Shown here piece by piece: positions 34,866-44,305 of a DNA stretch of 64,000 nt. The translations under genes were made by a program, and so were the position numbers. The notes beneath the pieces are model-generated. The model did not search any database and was not told the DNA's origin. It worked only from the letters and a program-made list of their open reading frames with translations. The DNA is from Pseudomonadota bacterium (GTDB taxonomy: Bacteria; Pseudomonadota; Alphaproteobacteria; Caulobacterales; Aquidulcibacteraceae): the NCBI GenBank assembly GCA_020161405.1, contig JAIUOD010000002.1, forward strand, positions 62,001 through 126,000, written 5' to 3'. Position 1 is the first letter of the stretch; every line of letters starts with the position of its first letter.

Positions 34866-36083
34866 TTATAGCTTAAGTTTTTTATTCAAAATAATGAATG
34901 AATATGACATCAAAGCAACTGGAATTAATGTAAGATAGAATGCAAATGCCCCGCCAAAATGCCCAAAAATTTGCCCTGTTATGAACGAACCTAATGTGCC
35001 ACCTAGTGCTGAAAAGGCGATGATTAATCCTGTCATTGGGGCTTGTGATTGTTTTGGTAAAGATGACAAAACAATTGAATTAATTGTTGGGTAAATTGGC
35101 CCTAAAAATAGACCTGCAAGTGGAAGGAAATATGCCTTCATTGGCGCATCACGCCAAGCATTTATTTTGCCAATATCGCCACCTGACATTTGCATTGCAA
35201 TGATAATAATTAAAGCAGTTGCGATTGCGCAGAAAATTAAAACTTTCACCCAATCAAAATATCTAAGAAAAACCCCGCCCAATAATCTGCCAAGTGCTGA
35301 AAATGCGGCAAACAGACTTCCGGCTTGGATTGCCATAGCAGGGTTCAATTGCAATATTTCACGATTATAAGTTGGAAGCCATGTGCCAATGCTTTGTTCA
35401 ATTAAAACATAAAGAAAAATACCAAGCAAAAAACTAACAAGGAAATTGCTTGCAAAAAGGGCGGGGATTGCTTTGAAATCTTCGCGCCAATCTGCCTTTA
35501 TTGTACTGGCATCAATTTTTGGCAAAGGGGTAAATAACCACAATAAAGCGGCAAAAAGACCAAACCCACCTAAATAATAATAAACATTAAGCCATGATAA
35601 TGAATTTGGATTTTTAACATCTACAAAGGCAGCAAAAATCCATGCGCCGCCCAATACCCCAACCATAAAAAAGCCTTCGATAATTGAGGTGAAGCTTGCA
35701 TGTGATTTTGGGTCTTCATTTATAAGGCCAATAGAGGAATAAACAGAAACTTTAATCATGGCAAAACTTACGCCAATTATGAAAAACAAGATTTTTGCGC
35801 TATTAAATGATGGCGCAATTGGCATTATAAAACATGCCAAACTTACCATTATCAGCGAAATGATAATCGCCTTTTGATAACCAAGGCGCGGCAAAAATGA
35901 TGCAATAACAAAGCTTACAATCGCAATTGAAATATCTTTAAAACCTTCAAGGATTGATCCTTCAGATTTTGAAATTCCAAAGCTAAGGATTGATTGTGAA
36001 ATAACCGTGCCAACTGAATTAAGCAAAATCGCATAAAACATATAAGCGATAATAAGCGCTATTAATGGGCGATATTTTTTCAT
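34866..36083 (-). CDS. MFS sugar transporter
   Basis: 405 residues and about 12 membrane helices. The N-terminal half shows SILEGFKDISIAIVSFVIASFLPRLGYQKAI and GVSFAMIKVSVYSSIGLI; the C-terminal half has GLFLGPIYPTINSIVLSSLPKQSQAPMTGLIIAFSALGGTLGSFITG, which resembles FucP/GluP-like sugar:proton symporters. In this cluster it would import the disaccharide taken up by the TonB receptor so that the cytoplasmic GH65 enzyme can phosphorolyse it. A terminator-like hairpin separates it from the TonB gene upstream, which would lower its expression relative to the receptor. Confidence 0.87.
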   Translation of the reverse strand: MKKYRPLIALIIAYMFYAILLNSVGTVISQSILSFGISKSEGSILEGFKDISIAIVSFVIASFLPRLGYQKAIIISLIMVSLACFIMPIAPSFNSAKILFFIIGVSFAMIKVSVYSSIGLINEDPKSHASFTSIIEGFFMVGVLGGAWIFAAFVDVKNPNSLSWLNVYYYLGGFGLFAALLWLFTPLPKIDASTIKADWREDFKAIPALFASNFLVSFLLGIFLYVLIEQSIGTWLPTYNREILQLNPAMAIQAGSLFAAFSALGRLLGGVFLRYFDWVKVLIFCAIATALIIIIAMQMSGGDIGKINAWRDAPMKAYFLPLAGLFLGPIYPTINSIVLSSLPKQSQAPMTGLIIAFSALGGTLGSFITGQIFGHFGGAFAFYLTLIPVALMSYSFIILNKKLKL

Positions 36084-36095
36084 TGCTTTGCCTTT

Positions 36096-36132
36096 AAAAA
36101 AAAGCGGTGATTAAGCCTCGTTTTAATCACCG
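36096..36132 (-). terminator. terminator-like hairpin between the TonB receptor and MFS genes
   Basis: Perfect 10-bp stem CGGTGATTAA (36105-36114 with 36123-36132), 8-nt loop. On the minus strand it is followed by T residues (complement of the A-tract 36096-36103), right at the MFS ribosome-binding region. Probably an attenuating terminator inside the operon. Confidence 0.8.
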
Positions 36133-36169
36133 ATAGTGTGTTTACACAATTAAGTGTAGGGGGGAAGTT

Positions 36170-36196
36170 GGCAACAGGAATATTATTCCTGTTGCC
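36170..36196. repeat. perfect inverted repeat after the TonB receptor gene
   Basis: 13-bp arms (GGCAACAGGAATA with its complement) around a single T. No T-tract follows on the minus strand, so it may stabilise the 3' end of the receptor mRNA rather than terminate. A further pair CGCGTC/GACGCG with an inner GGGT/ACCC stem lies at about 36203-36240. Confidence 0.7.
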
Positions 36197-36245
36197 ATTA
36201 TTACGCGTCACATGGGTAAAACCCAACTGGGGAGGACGCGAAATC

Positions 36246-38519
36246 TTAGAATTTATAACCAAGGCTTAGTTTAAAGCTACGGCCAAAAATTGGGCGACCA
36301 TTGGCAGCAGTTACGATGCGCGGATCACCCTCTGTAAGCGCATATTCATTGGTTAAATTATCACCAGAAATTGTAACAATAACTTTTCCAAGATCAAAAT
36401 TCATGCCCGCATCAATTTTTGTATAGCCTTTAAGCGTTACAGTATTTGGATTGTCGTTGAAACGATCCCCAATTGCGGAAATAGTTCCATAAATTTGGCT
36501 ATTAATGCTTCCGATTTTGAAGTCATAGCTTGGCGTAAAGCGCAATTGCATTTTTGGTTGACGCAAAGCATTTTTACCAACGCTCGCAGGGTCAGAAGAT
36601 GTTACAATTTCTGTATCTTGGAATGTACCATTTACGGCAATGTTTAAACCAAAATCAGTGCGGTAACGACCATCAATCTCAAGACCAGTTGCGTCATTTG
36701 TATTCACTTCTGGCTTACCACCAACGCCACCGAATTTTGCACCTTCAAAGCGGTTATGGAATGCAGTTGCAAATAAATCAAATGGCCCATTTCGTAATTT
36801 ATATCCCAATTCATACTGGGTAACTTTTGATGTATCGGTTTGGTTTTCACGGAAATTATCAAATGTTGGCATATTATAACCAACAGAATAACGACCAAAA
36901 ACACCCGATGAAGCATTTAATTTATAATCTGCACCAACAGTATATGAAGTTTTACTTCTATTGTCCCTGATACGTGGATCATAAGTTCCGTCTGGATAGC
37001 CTGGGCCTGAATCAACTATATAATTTGTGTGATTTTTTTGATGGCGAAGGCCAATATCAAAACGCAATGCTTCTGTGGCTTGCCATGAATCCGCGATATA
37101 AAATGCATTCATTGTAGATTTGCCATTAGAATTAATGCCATAAGCCCAGCAGCCAGAACCTGAACCTGCGGTGGCAAGATCTGTACATTTAATCGAACTA
37201 TCTAAGTAATTGCCATTTTGCTTCACTTGCATTGGTTTGAAATTGCCCAATGTCCAGAAATCATCAGCACTAAAATCAGCATAGAAATAGCCAATTGTTA
37301 AATCATGATTGCCAATCTTTTTGCCAAAAGACAAATCATTGGTAAGCGATTTAATCTGTTTCAAAACCACCCATGCGCCATAGTTTTGCACATAAGAACC
37401 TGCACCCAATGTTGCGCCATCTGCGGTTTTAACGCTGTGGCCCAATGAAGTTGCAAGTGATGTTGCCGAAATTGCGCTACCATCTGGAACAAGGCCATAA
37501 GTATTGGCATCGCCCGCAGTATAGCCAAGACGATTTTTCACCTGCCAGCCATTATCAAATGAATGGTCAAAATTAACGCCACTTACGGTGCCTGTCCAAC
37601 CGCGACCATGTGCCATGTCGAAAGTTTGGGTTTTTCCATTCGGGCCAGTTTGCAACAATTGATAGCGCGAAGCATTGCCAAGTTGAACAAATTCACCAAG
37701 GTCAACCCCAGGCACATTAATCGCAAAAGGTAAGAACCAAGGGCCAGTATCATCGGTCCAACGCGAATAGACATTCAACTTACCATTTGCCATTTTTTTA
37801 GTAATATTAAATGTAAGCTGTGAACCATATTCAGATGTGAATTGGGTATCGCGTGGGCTTTTGCCTGAAGCTGTATAGCCACCAAGCATGAAATATAAAT
37901 CATCGGCAAGTTTACCACTTACAAAGCCATCAATACGCTTTTGACCATAATCAGTAACACTTGCTTTTACTAAGCCTTCGTTTTGGTCGCGGCCTTCTTT
38001 AAGTATGAAGTTTGCAGTTAAACCTGTCTGACCATTAGAGAAAACAGGGTTTGGCCCACCGCGTAATGCTTCGACACGGCGGATTGTTTCGTCAACTCTA
38101 AACAAGCTTGAATTTTCTAAAAATGAAAGGGTTGCAGGTGGGTAGATTGGCATACCTTGCAATTGCATTGTTACAAATGGGGCATCGCCACCAGATGGCA
38201 AACCGCGCACCATGATATTCGCACCTGATACACCGCCAGAGCTTTCAACCCAAACACCCGGAACAAGGTTCATAACTTCTGATGTTGCCTTTGGTGCTGC
38301 TTTTGTTAAATCATCGGCTGTAAGGTTGGTTACCGCAAAACTTGCATCAAGTTTGTTAATGCCGCGACCACCAGGTGTGCCAGTTACGATAATAACTTCA
38401 CTATTTTCACTTTTTTTATTTGCTTCTTGCGCAATTGATTGAGTTGCGAAAAGTGTGCAAATTGCCAATGCAGAGACCCCAAGCCTCAGATGCATTCTAT
38501 TTATTTGTTCCATTCTCAT
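36246..38519 (-). CDS. TonB-dependent outer-membrane receptor, probably for alpha-glucosides
   Basis: 757 residues. Strong ribosome site GGAGGAG 4 bp before the start; the signal peptide runs to about residue 30 (FATQSIAQ|EA). A TonB-box-like stretch SEVIIVTGTPGGRG follows at about residues 39-52. Then comes the plug domain (TSEVMNLVPGVWVESSGGVSGANIMVRGLPSGG, RRVEALRGGPNPVFSNGQTG) and a barrel of roughly 600 residues ending SFKLSLGYKF. Alphaproteobacteria use such receptors for maltodextrins and other oligosaccharides. It lies 30 bp downstream of the GH65 gene, in the same operon and under the same tandem operators. Substrate is inferred from neighbours only. Confidence 0.93.
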   Translation of the reverse strand: MRMEQINRMHLRLGVSALAICTLFATQSIAQEANKKSENSEVIIVTGTPGGRGINKLDASFAVTNLTADDLTKAAPKATSEVMNLVPGVWVESSGGVSGANIMVRGLPSGGDAPFVTMQLQGMPIYPPATLSFLENSSLFRVDETIRRVEALRGGPNPVFSNGQTGLTANFILKEGRDQNEGLVKASVTDYGQKRIDGFVSGKLADDLYFMLGGYTASGKSPRDTQFTSEYGSQLTFNITKKMANGKLNVYSRWTDDTGPWFLPFAINVPGVDLGEFVQLGNASRYQLLQTGPNGKTQTFDMAHGRGWTGTVSGVNFDHSFDNGWQVKNRLGYTAGDANTYGLVPDGSAISATSLATSLGHSVKTADGATLGAGSYVQNYGAWVVLKQIKSLTNDLSFGKKIGNHDLTIGYFYADFSADDFWTLGNFKPMQVKQNGNYLDSSIKCTDLATAGSGSGCWAYGINSNGKSTMNAFYIADSWQATEALRFDIGLRHQKNHTNYIVDSGPGYPDGTYDPRIRDNRSKTSYTVGADYKLNASSGVFGRYSVGYNMPTFDNFRENQTDTSKVTQYELGYKLRNGPFDLFATAFHNRFEGAKFGGVGGKPEVNTNDATGLEIDGRYRTDFGLNIAVNGTFQDTEIVTSSDPASVGKNALRQPKMQLRFTPSYDFKIGSINSQIYGTISAIGDRFNDNPNTVTLKGYTKIDAGMNFDLGKVIVTISGDNLTNEYALTEGDPRIVTAANGRPIFGRSFKLSLGYKF

Positions 38520-38549
38520 TTTCTCCTCCGTTATATGTATATTGGCCCC

Positions 38550-41516
38550 TTAACCCTGGGGCGGGATTCCCCAGTCGCAAAGACTTTTTTTGAATTCTGT
38601 CATATTATTTATGTGGCAATCTGCGCCTTTTAAATTTTCGATTTTCCCAATCGAAAGTGATCGCATATTTGCCGATTTTATTGCTTCTAAACCTGCTTGG
38701 CTATCTTCAACCCCAATTGCATTTTGTGGGTGAATACCCAAGCCATCAAGGCATGCAAGAAAAATATCGGGATATGGTTTTGAACGTTTTGACTTTGCCG
38801 CATCCGCCACAAAATCAAAATAATTGGTTATATTTAGCTTTGATAATAAAAATGCGGCATTCTTGCTTGCTGAAGCTAAAGCAATTTTATAACCTGATTT
38901 TTTGCAAAAATCCAAAGCAGATTTTGCGCCATCTAGAATGTCATTTTCATTATAGCTTGATATTTCTTCCAAATAATATTGGTTTTTAATCTCGCATAAT
39001 TGGCGCTTTTTCTCGCTTGATAATTCAATTTCGCCAAGTTTAAGCAAAAGTTCAAGTGATTGTTCGCGGTCAACACCTTTTAGTTTTTCATTGTCTTGTT
39101 CGCTAAAGACGATATTTAATTCTTTTGCAATTTTGCCCCATGCGATAAAATGTGCCTTTGCAGTATCAGTTATCACACCATCTAAGTCGAAAATAATGGC
39201 TTTAATATCTGCTTTATTACCAAGTGCGATTTCATGTGTTTCATTGGTTTTAATCAAATATTTTTTGCCAAAAACAATTATTTCAACATTCGCGCCAGAA
39301 TTAGAAAATTTTGTGTTTTTGTGATTAATATTAATTTCTAATATTGCGCCGCGATAATGAATTATCGCACCCCATTCATCCCAATCATTTGGAATGCTTG
39401 GCGCAAAACTTAGTGCGCCATTTATAATTTCCATCCCCCCAAAGCCATAGACTAATGCCTGCCAAGAGCCTGCCATAGCTGCCATGTGGCCGCCATGATC
39501 GGTATTTCCATGAAGGTTTTTTAGATCGATAAGTAAATTCTCTTTGAAATATTCTAATGCTTTTTGATTTTTTCCAAGGCGTGCCGCCTGCGTTGCGTAT
39601 GAAGCATATGACAATGTGCTATCATGGCTTGTTATGGCCTCATAATAGTCAAAATTGCGGGTTGCGATTTCAATATTTTTTTGCGGACATAAAATATCTG
39701 CTAAAACAACATCGGCTTGTTTGCATATTTGATAGCGATAAAGCGTAAGCGGGTGATAGTTTAATAATAAAGGATGCTTATCTTTCGCTTCCTCAAAATC
39801 AAAATGGGCACGGTTTAAGAAATTCTCATCTTGGGCATTTATCCCCAAATTTTCATCATAAATTAGAAGCATTTTTTCGGCGGCATCGCGCCAAATATTT
39901 ACTTCATCTTCTTTTAGTGAAATTTGGTGACAAAGTCTTGCCAATAAAAATGGATTATTTTTTTTGAATTTTTCATATATTTCAACGGCCCTTAATAAAT
40001 GGGCTTTTGCCATTGAATTGGTGTAAAAATTATCATTTACAAGTGCAGTATATTCATCTGGCCCAGTTACAGCATGAATACAAAATTCCCCGTTGCGGCG
40101 CGGATTGAAAAAGCCAATTTGCGGCCAAATACGCGCAGTTTCAAAAAGAATTTGCGCACCATATTGAACCATAAATTCCCAATCTTGGGTGGCATCCCAA
40201 TAAAGGCCAATGGCATAAGCAATGTCGGCATTAATGTGATATTGCGCAGAGCCTGCTAAAAAATAACCTGAACATTCATCACCGCCAATTGTGCGCCAAG
40301 GAAAAAGCGCGCCATTTTTATGGTTCATTTCAATTGCATGTTTGCGGGCGCCGTCTAAATGATTAAATCTATATAATAATAAATCTTTGGCAGCTTTTGG
40401 ATGGGTGAAAAGTAATGTTGGGAAAACAAAAATTTCAGTATCCCAAAAAATATGCCCTTCATAACCTTCGCCGCTTAATCCTTTTGCAGCAATTGAGTTT
40501 TTGGCACCAAGGCCAGCGGCCTGAATAATTTGGAATTGGTTGAATTTTAGTGCACAATCAAGTTCGCCATCATTTGATTTAATATATGCGCCACCTTGTT
40601 CCCATATTTTACCGATGGTTTCAGTTTGTTTTTGTATTATTTCTTCAAAGCCGCGTTTTTTTAATTCTAATGCATTTGCCTTTGCTGTGGCGATTAAGGT
40701 TTCGGTGTTTGCATCTGAACTTGCAATTTCAAAGCCAATATATTTAACAAAACTCAAGCAATTTTTTTCGCTTTCAATTATGAAATCGCCATTATCCAAA
40801 AACTCCCCCGCTATCGAGTGGGTTGCGTAAATGGCAATTTTTTGTGCGCTTTCATTGGTTTCTTGAATTATATATTGCCCATGATTGTCATGAGATTTAA
40901 CAATTGTTTTTAAAGGTTTTGCACCAATTCCAAGCCTTGGATCATCGCTTTTTTGTGCGGCAAAAAGTTCATCATCAATATATAATTTTGCACGAATTGG
41001 GGTGTCATTATTTGAATTAATATTTAATTCGAAAGCTAAAGATTTTGGATAATCAAATGGCGCAACATGATTGGCACAAATTTTAATCTCATCATCGCCA
41101 ATGCCCCATATTGTTTCACGTCTATATTGCGCAGACTTCATATCAAGTGTTCGGCAATTTTTATTTAGTTTTTGTGTGCTTACATCAATCCAGTTGCTAT
41201 TGACCTTTGCCTCAAGCTTGACTTTTCGTGGGTCTGCAATTGGTATTCTTGTGTCAGTTTTGCGGGCAAAGCCTGGAAAGCGTTCGTGATAATCAATTGG
41301 TGAATTATCGTAAATTTGGGCAATAAAAATATTATTTGTAGGGGTTTTATATTCATTCAAACCGCCACGCATCCCCAAAAAGCCATTTGAAAGTGCAAAT
41401 AAAGTTTCACTAGCGGGGTTTGAAATATCATTTTCATCGCGCACAATTTGCCATGCCGAACCCTCATGTGGGTTTGCTAAGTATGCGTTTGGGCTAAGCG
41501 TGTTTAGCGCGTCCAA
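38550..41516 (-). CDS. GH65 disaccharide phosphorylase fused to beta-phosphoglucomutase
   Basis: 988 residues in two enzymes. Residues 1 to about 765 are a GH65 phosphorylase (maltose, kojibiose or trehalose type): GYEGHIFWDTEIFVFPTLLF, HAVTGPDEYTALVNDNFYTN with the presumed general acid E488, and HGNTDHGGHMAAMAGSWQALVYGFGG. Residues 772-988 are a HAD-type beta-phosphoglucomutase: nucleophile motif DLDGVITDT starting at D777, LKGVDREQSL, LASASKNA, KPYPDIFL and GVEDSQAGLEAIK. One protein would turn disaccharide plus phosphate into glucose and beta-glucose 1-phosphate and pass the latter on as glucose 6-phosphate. No signal peptide, so cytoplasmic. First gene of the operon, preceded by paired LacI operators. 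The exact disaccharide cannot be read from sequence; maltose is the most common. Confidence 0.93.
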   Translation of the reverse strand: MDALNTLSPNAYLANPHEGSAWQIVRDENDISNPASETLFALSNGFLGMRGGLNEYKTPTNNIFIAQIYDNSPIDYHERFPGFARKTDTRIPIADPRKVKLEAKVNSNWIDVSTQKLNKNCRTLDMKSAQYRRETIWGIGDDEIKICANHVAPFDYPKSLAFELNINSNNDTPIRAKLYIDDELFAAQKSDDPRLGIGAKPLKTIVKSHDNHGQYIIQETNESAQKIAIYATHSIAGEFLDNGDFIIESEKNCLSFVKYIGFEIASSDANTETLIATAKANALELKKRGFEEIIQKQTETIGKIWEQGGAYIKSNDGELDCALKFNQFQIIQAAGLGAKNSIAAKGLSGEGYEGHIFWDTEIFVFPTLLFTHPKAAKDLLLYRFNHLDGARKHAIEMNHKNGALFPWRTIGGDECSGYFLAGSAQYHINADIAYAIGLYWDATQDWEFMVQYGAQILFETARIWPQIGFFNPRRNGEFCIHAVTGPDEYTALVNDNFYTNSMAKAHLLRAVEIYEKFKKNNPFLLARLCHQISLKEDEVNIWRDAAEKMLLIYDENLGINAQDENFLNRAHFDFEEAKDKHPLLLNYHPLTLYRYQICKQADVVLADILCPQKNIEIATRNFDYYEAITSHDSTLSYASYATQAARLGKNQKALEYFKENLLIDLKNLHGNTDHGGHMAAMAGSWQALVYGFGGMEIINGALSFAPSIPNDWDEWGAIIHYRGAILEININHKNTKFSNSGANVEIIVFGKKYLIKTNETHEIALGNKADIKAIIFDLDGVITDTAKAHFIAWGKIAKELNIVFSEQDNEKLKGVDREQSLELLLKLGEIELSSEKKRQLCEIKNQYYLEEISSYNENDILDGAKSALDFCKKSGYKIALASASKNAAFLLSKLNITNYFDFVADAAKSKRSKPYPDIFLACLDGLGIHPQNAIGVEDSQAGLEAIKSANMRSLSIGKIENLKGADCHINNMTEFKKSLCDWGIPPQG

Positions 41517-41563
41517 TATTTTTCCCCTGTAAATCTATATGTCGAATCTAATGTTCGTTATTA

Positions 41564-41591
41564 TGGTATCGATATCATGATATCGATACCA
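41564..41591. promoter_or_regulatory. tandem LacI-family operators before the GH65-mutase gene
   Basis: A perfect 28-bp palindrome made of two abutting sites, TGGTATCGATATCA (41564-41577) and TGATATCGATACCA (41578-41591). Each differs by one base from the symmetric core at 33781-33804. It lies 48 bp upstream of the GH65 start and about 190 bp upstream of the divergent deacylase gene. Confidence 0.87.
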
Positions 41592-41778
41592 GAGTCAATT
41601 GCAAATTTTTGCTTCATTATGATTTGACAATTTATTTGAAATTTGCCCCGATTTTTCAGCTATAAAATTATTATCAACTCAGTTTCAAAAAAGGGGTTGA
41701 TTATGGATGATTAATATGTAAACAATCTAACATTATTTTTTGTATGTAAATTTTACTTCATAAATCGAAAGTCATTTT

Positions 41779-43290
41779 ATGCGTATTGTAGCGTCGATAT
41801 TCGCCATATTAGCGGCACTTCCAGTAAGTGCAAATGCAAAAGTTCCAGATGGAACAATTATTACAGGCGCAAAGATAATTGATGGTACTGGGCGGGTAGC
41901 CTATTCGGGAAATTTGCATATTTCAAATGGTAAAATTGATTGTATTGGCAAATGCAAGATAAAGAAAAATGATGAAATAATTAAAGCAAATGGCCTTGTC
42001 CTTGCCCCTGGTTTTATCGATACACATAGCCATCATGACAGACATATTGATGCCCATCCTGATGCATTACCTGAAATCAGCCAAGGTGTCACAAGCATAG
42101 TAATTGGGGAGGATGGCGATAGTGCCTTGCCACTTTCAAAATTTTTTGACGCGCGTAAAACCAATCCATCTGCTGTGAATTTTGCATCTTATGTTGGGCA
42201 TGGCACTATTCGTGGTGCAATAATGGGTAATGATTATAAACGCCCTGCCAGTGCCGATGAAATAAGTAAAATGGAAAAATTGCTTGAAGATGCTATGAAA
42301 GATGGCGCGCTTGGAATTTCAACTGGTCTTGAATATGACCCCGGAATATATTCAACCCATGAAGAAGTTGTGGCTTTGGCAAAGGTCGCGGCAAAATATA
42401 ATGGGCGCTACATAAGCCATATGCGTTCCGAAGACATCGCTCTTGATGAAGCAATTGATGAAGTTATTGATATTGGTCAAAAAGCCAAAATCCCCGTTCA
42501 AATTTCGCATTTAAAAATTGCAATGGTTGATAAATGGGGACAGGCCGATAAAATAATAGCCAGATTGAATGCAGCCCGCGCAAAAGGCATAGATATTACT
42601 GCTGATATCTATCCATACACTTATTGGCAATCAAGCCTTGATGTTTTGCTACCAGAGCGTGATTTTAAAGATAGAAAAGCTGCTGAATTCGCGCTTACCC
42701 ATCTTGCAAAGTCTGATGGTTTGATAATCACAAATTTCCCGCCTGACCAATCATATATTGGTAAATCTGTTGCCGATATTGCAAAACTACGTGGCAAAGA
42801 CGATGTTACAACCTTCCTTGACTTAAATATTGAAGCCGAAGCAATGGGCAAAGGTTCGGGCGTTATGGGCCGCGCAATGTCAGAAGAAGATGTTGAAAAG
42901 CTAATCCTTTGGCAACATTCAAACATTTGCTCGGATGGGCGAATAATTGACATGCACCCACGCGGCGCAGGTTCTTTTGCGCGAACAATTGCGTGGTTAG
43001 TACGTGATAGAAAATCTTTATCGCTTGAAACGGCAATATATAAAATGACCGGGCTTGCTGCCAAACATATGGGTTTTAGTGATCGCGGTATTATTGCAAA
43101 AGGTAAAGCTGCGGATTTGGTTTTGTTTGACCCAAAAACCATTCAAGATAATGCCACATTTAAAAACCCATCGGCAATTGCAAGTGGTGTTAAAATAACA
43201 TGGGTTAATGGCATTGCGGTTTTTAAAGATGGAAAAGCAACTGGCAATATGGCCGGTAAAATAATTTTACGAAGCCCAATTAAAAAATAA
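41779..43290 (+). CDS. exported N-acyl-D-amino-acid deacylase (D-aminoacylase family)
   Basis: 503-residue amidohydrolase with a Sec signal peptide (MRIVASIFAILAALPVSANA|K), so it acts in the periplasm. Metal-site motif GFIDTHSHHD (about residues 76-85) and GALGISTGLEYDPGIYSTHEEV (about 175-196), YISHMRSED and IPVQISHLKI are hallmarks of the D-aminoacylase family, which removes acyl groups from N-acyl-D-amino acids; some relatives are dipeptidases. The C-terminal strand region (GIIAKGKAADLVLFD) closes the composite beta-sandwich. It opens a five-gene operon with a DUF1611 protein, a permease, an RpiR regulator and an epimerase, all pointing to D-amino acids or cell-wall peptides. The gene is divergent from the GH65 cluster. 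Confidence 0.9.
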   Translation: MRIVASIFAILAALPVSANAKVPDGTIITGAKIIDGTGRVAYSGNLHISNGKIDCIGKCKIKKNDEIIKANGLVLAPGFIDTHSHHDRHIDAHPDALPEISQGVTSIVIGEDGDSALPLSKFFDARKTNPSAVNFASYVGHGTIRGAIMGNDYKRPASADEISKMEKLLEDAMKDGALGISTGLEYDPGIYSTHEEVVALAKVAAKYNGRYISHMRSEDIALDEAIDEVIDIGQKAKIPVQISHLKIAMVDKWGQADKIIARLNAARAKGIDITADIYPYTYWQSSLDVLLPERDFKDRKAAEFALTHLAKSDGLIITNFPPDQSYIGKSVADIAKLRGKDDVTTFLDLNIEAEAMGKGSGVMGRAMSEEDVEKLILWQHSNICSDGRIIDMHPRGAGSFARTIAWLVRDRKSLSLETAIYKMTGLAAKHMGFSDRGIIAKGKAADLVLFDPKTIQDNATFKNPSAIASGVKITWVNGIAVFKDGKATGNMAGKIILRSPIKK

Positions 43291-43300
43291 AGAGTATATA

Positions 43301-44305
43301 ATGCAACCACCTTTCTTATTATTTCTTGGCGATGCACCTGATTCAAGTTGGGCAAAAACGGCATCTGGTTTGGCGCAATGGCGTGCAAAGGATTGTTATG
43401 GTCAATATAGATTGCCAAATTGCGGTGCTGATTTAAATCTACCTGATTTAAACTTTGAAGAGGCGCGCGCCAAAGGTATAAAAACAATGGTCATTGGAAT
43501 TGCAAATGATGGCGGTTTCATTGCACCCAATTGGATAGAGCATATAATTAGTGCACTTAAAGCAGGACTAAATATTGCCGCAGGTTTACATGAACGTTTG
43601 GAAGATAATGCGCAAATTGCGGCGGTTGCAAAGGAAACTGGCGGTGTGCTCTATGATTTGCGCCGCCCTAATATGAAGTTTAATTCTGGTAATGGAATTA
43701 AAAGAAGCGGAAAACGACTTCTGACCGTTGGAACTGATTGCGCGGTGGGTAAAAAATATACTGCGCTTTCGATTGAAAAAGAAATGTTAGAACGCGGGCT
43801 AAACGCAACATTTTGCCCAACTGGTCAAACTGGAATAATGATAACAGGGCGCGGCATTGCAATTGATTCAGTCGTTGCCGATTTTATCGCGGGTGCTGCT
43901 GAATGGCTTTCGCCCGAAGCTGATGAAAATCATTGGCATATTATTGAAGGGCAGGGGGCATTACTTCATCCTGCTTATGCGGGCGTGACTTTGGGTCTTG
44001 TTCATGGCTCACAGCCTGATGCAATTATTGTTTGCCATGAAGCAGGGCGCAAAGAATTAGTTGGATATGAAGGCTATTATAATTGCCCATCTTTAACAGA
44101 TGCATTAGCTATACATGTAAATGCGGCACGTCTTACAAATCCAAATTCAAAAGGAATTGGCGTAAGTTTGAATACTTCATCACTAAATGATGCCCAAGCG
44201 AAAGATGCCCTAAAACGTGCAGAAGATGAAACTGGTCTTCCTGCTTGCGATCCATTGCGTTGGGGTGTTGGCGCTATAATTGATAAATTAGTGGTGGAAT
44301 TTTAA
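43301..44305 (+). CDS. dgcN: DUF1611 protein, DgcN-like (D-glutamate N-acetyltransferase candidate)
   Basis: 334 residues, cytoplasmic. A P-loop-like motif GTDCAVGKKYTALSIEKEM lies at about residues 143-161, preceded by the DUF1611 N-terminal Rossmann-like part and followed by GQTGIMITGRGIAIDSVVADF and HWHIIEGQGALLHPAYAGVTLGLVHG. As I recall it, a D-glutamate pathway described in marine Proteobacteria and archaea uses a DUF1611 protein, DgcN, to make N-acetyl-D-glutamate and an enolase-superfamily enzyme, DgcA, to racemise it. Both types occur in this operon. The alternative is an uncharacterised role in muropeptide recycling. The stop overlaps the permease start by 1 nt (TAATG). Confidence 0.78.
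   Translation: MQPPFLLFLGDAPDSSWAKTASGLAQWRAKDCYGQYRLPNCGADLNLPDLNFEEARAKGIKTMVIGIANDGGFIAPNWIEHIISALKAGLNIAAGLHERLEDNAQIAAVAKETGGVLYDLRRPNMKFNSGNGIKRSGKRLLTVGTDCAVGKKYTALSIEKEMLERGLNATFCPTGQTGIMITGRGIAIDSVVADFIAGAAEWLSPEADENHWHIIEGQGALLHPAYAGVTLGLVHGSQPDAIIVCHEAGRKELVGYEGYYNCPSLTDALAIHVNAARLTNPNSKGIGVSLNTSSLNDAQAKDALKRAEDETGLPACDPLRWGVGAIIDKLVVEF

Noticed and set aside
42621..43142. 173-residue minus-strand frame opposite the deacylase gene
   Set aside because: Antisense shadow with no start signal.
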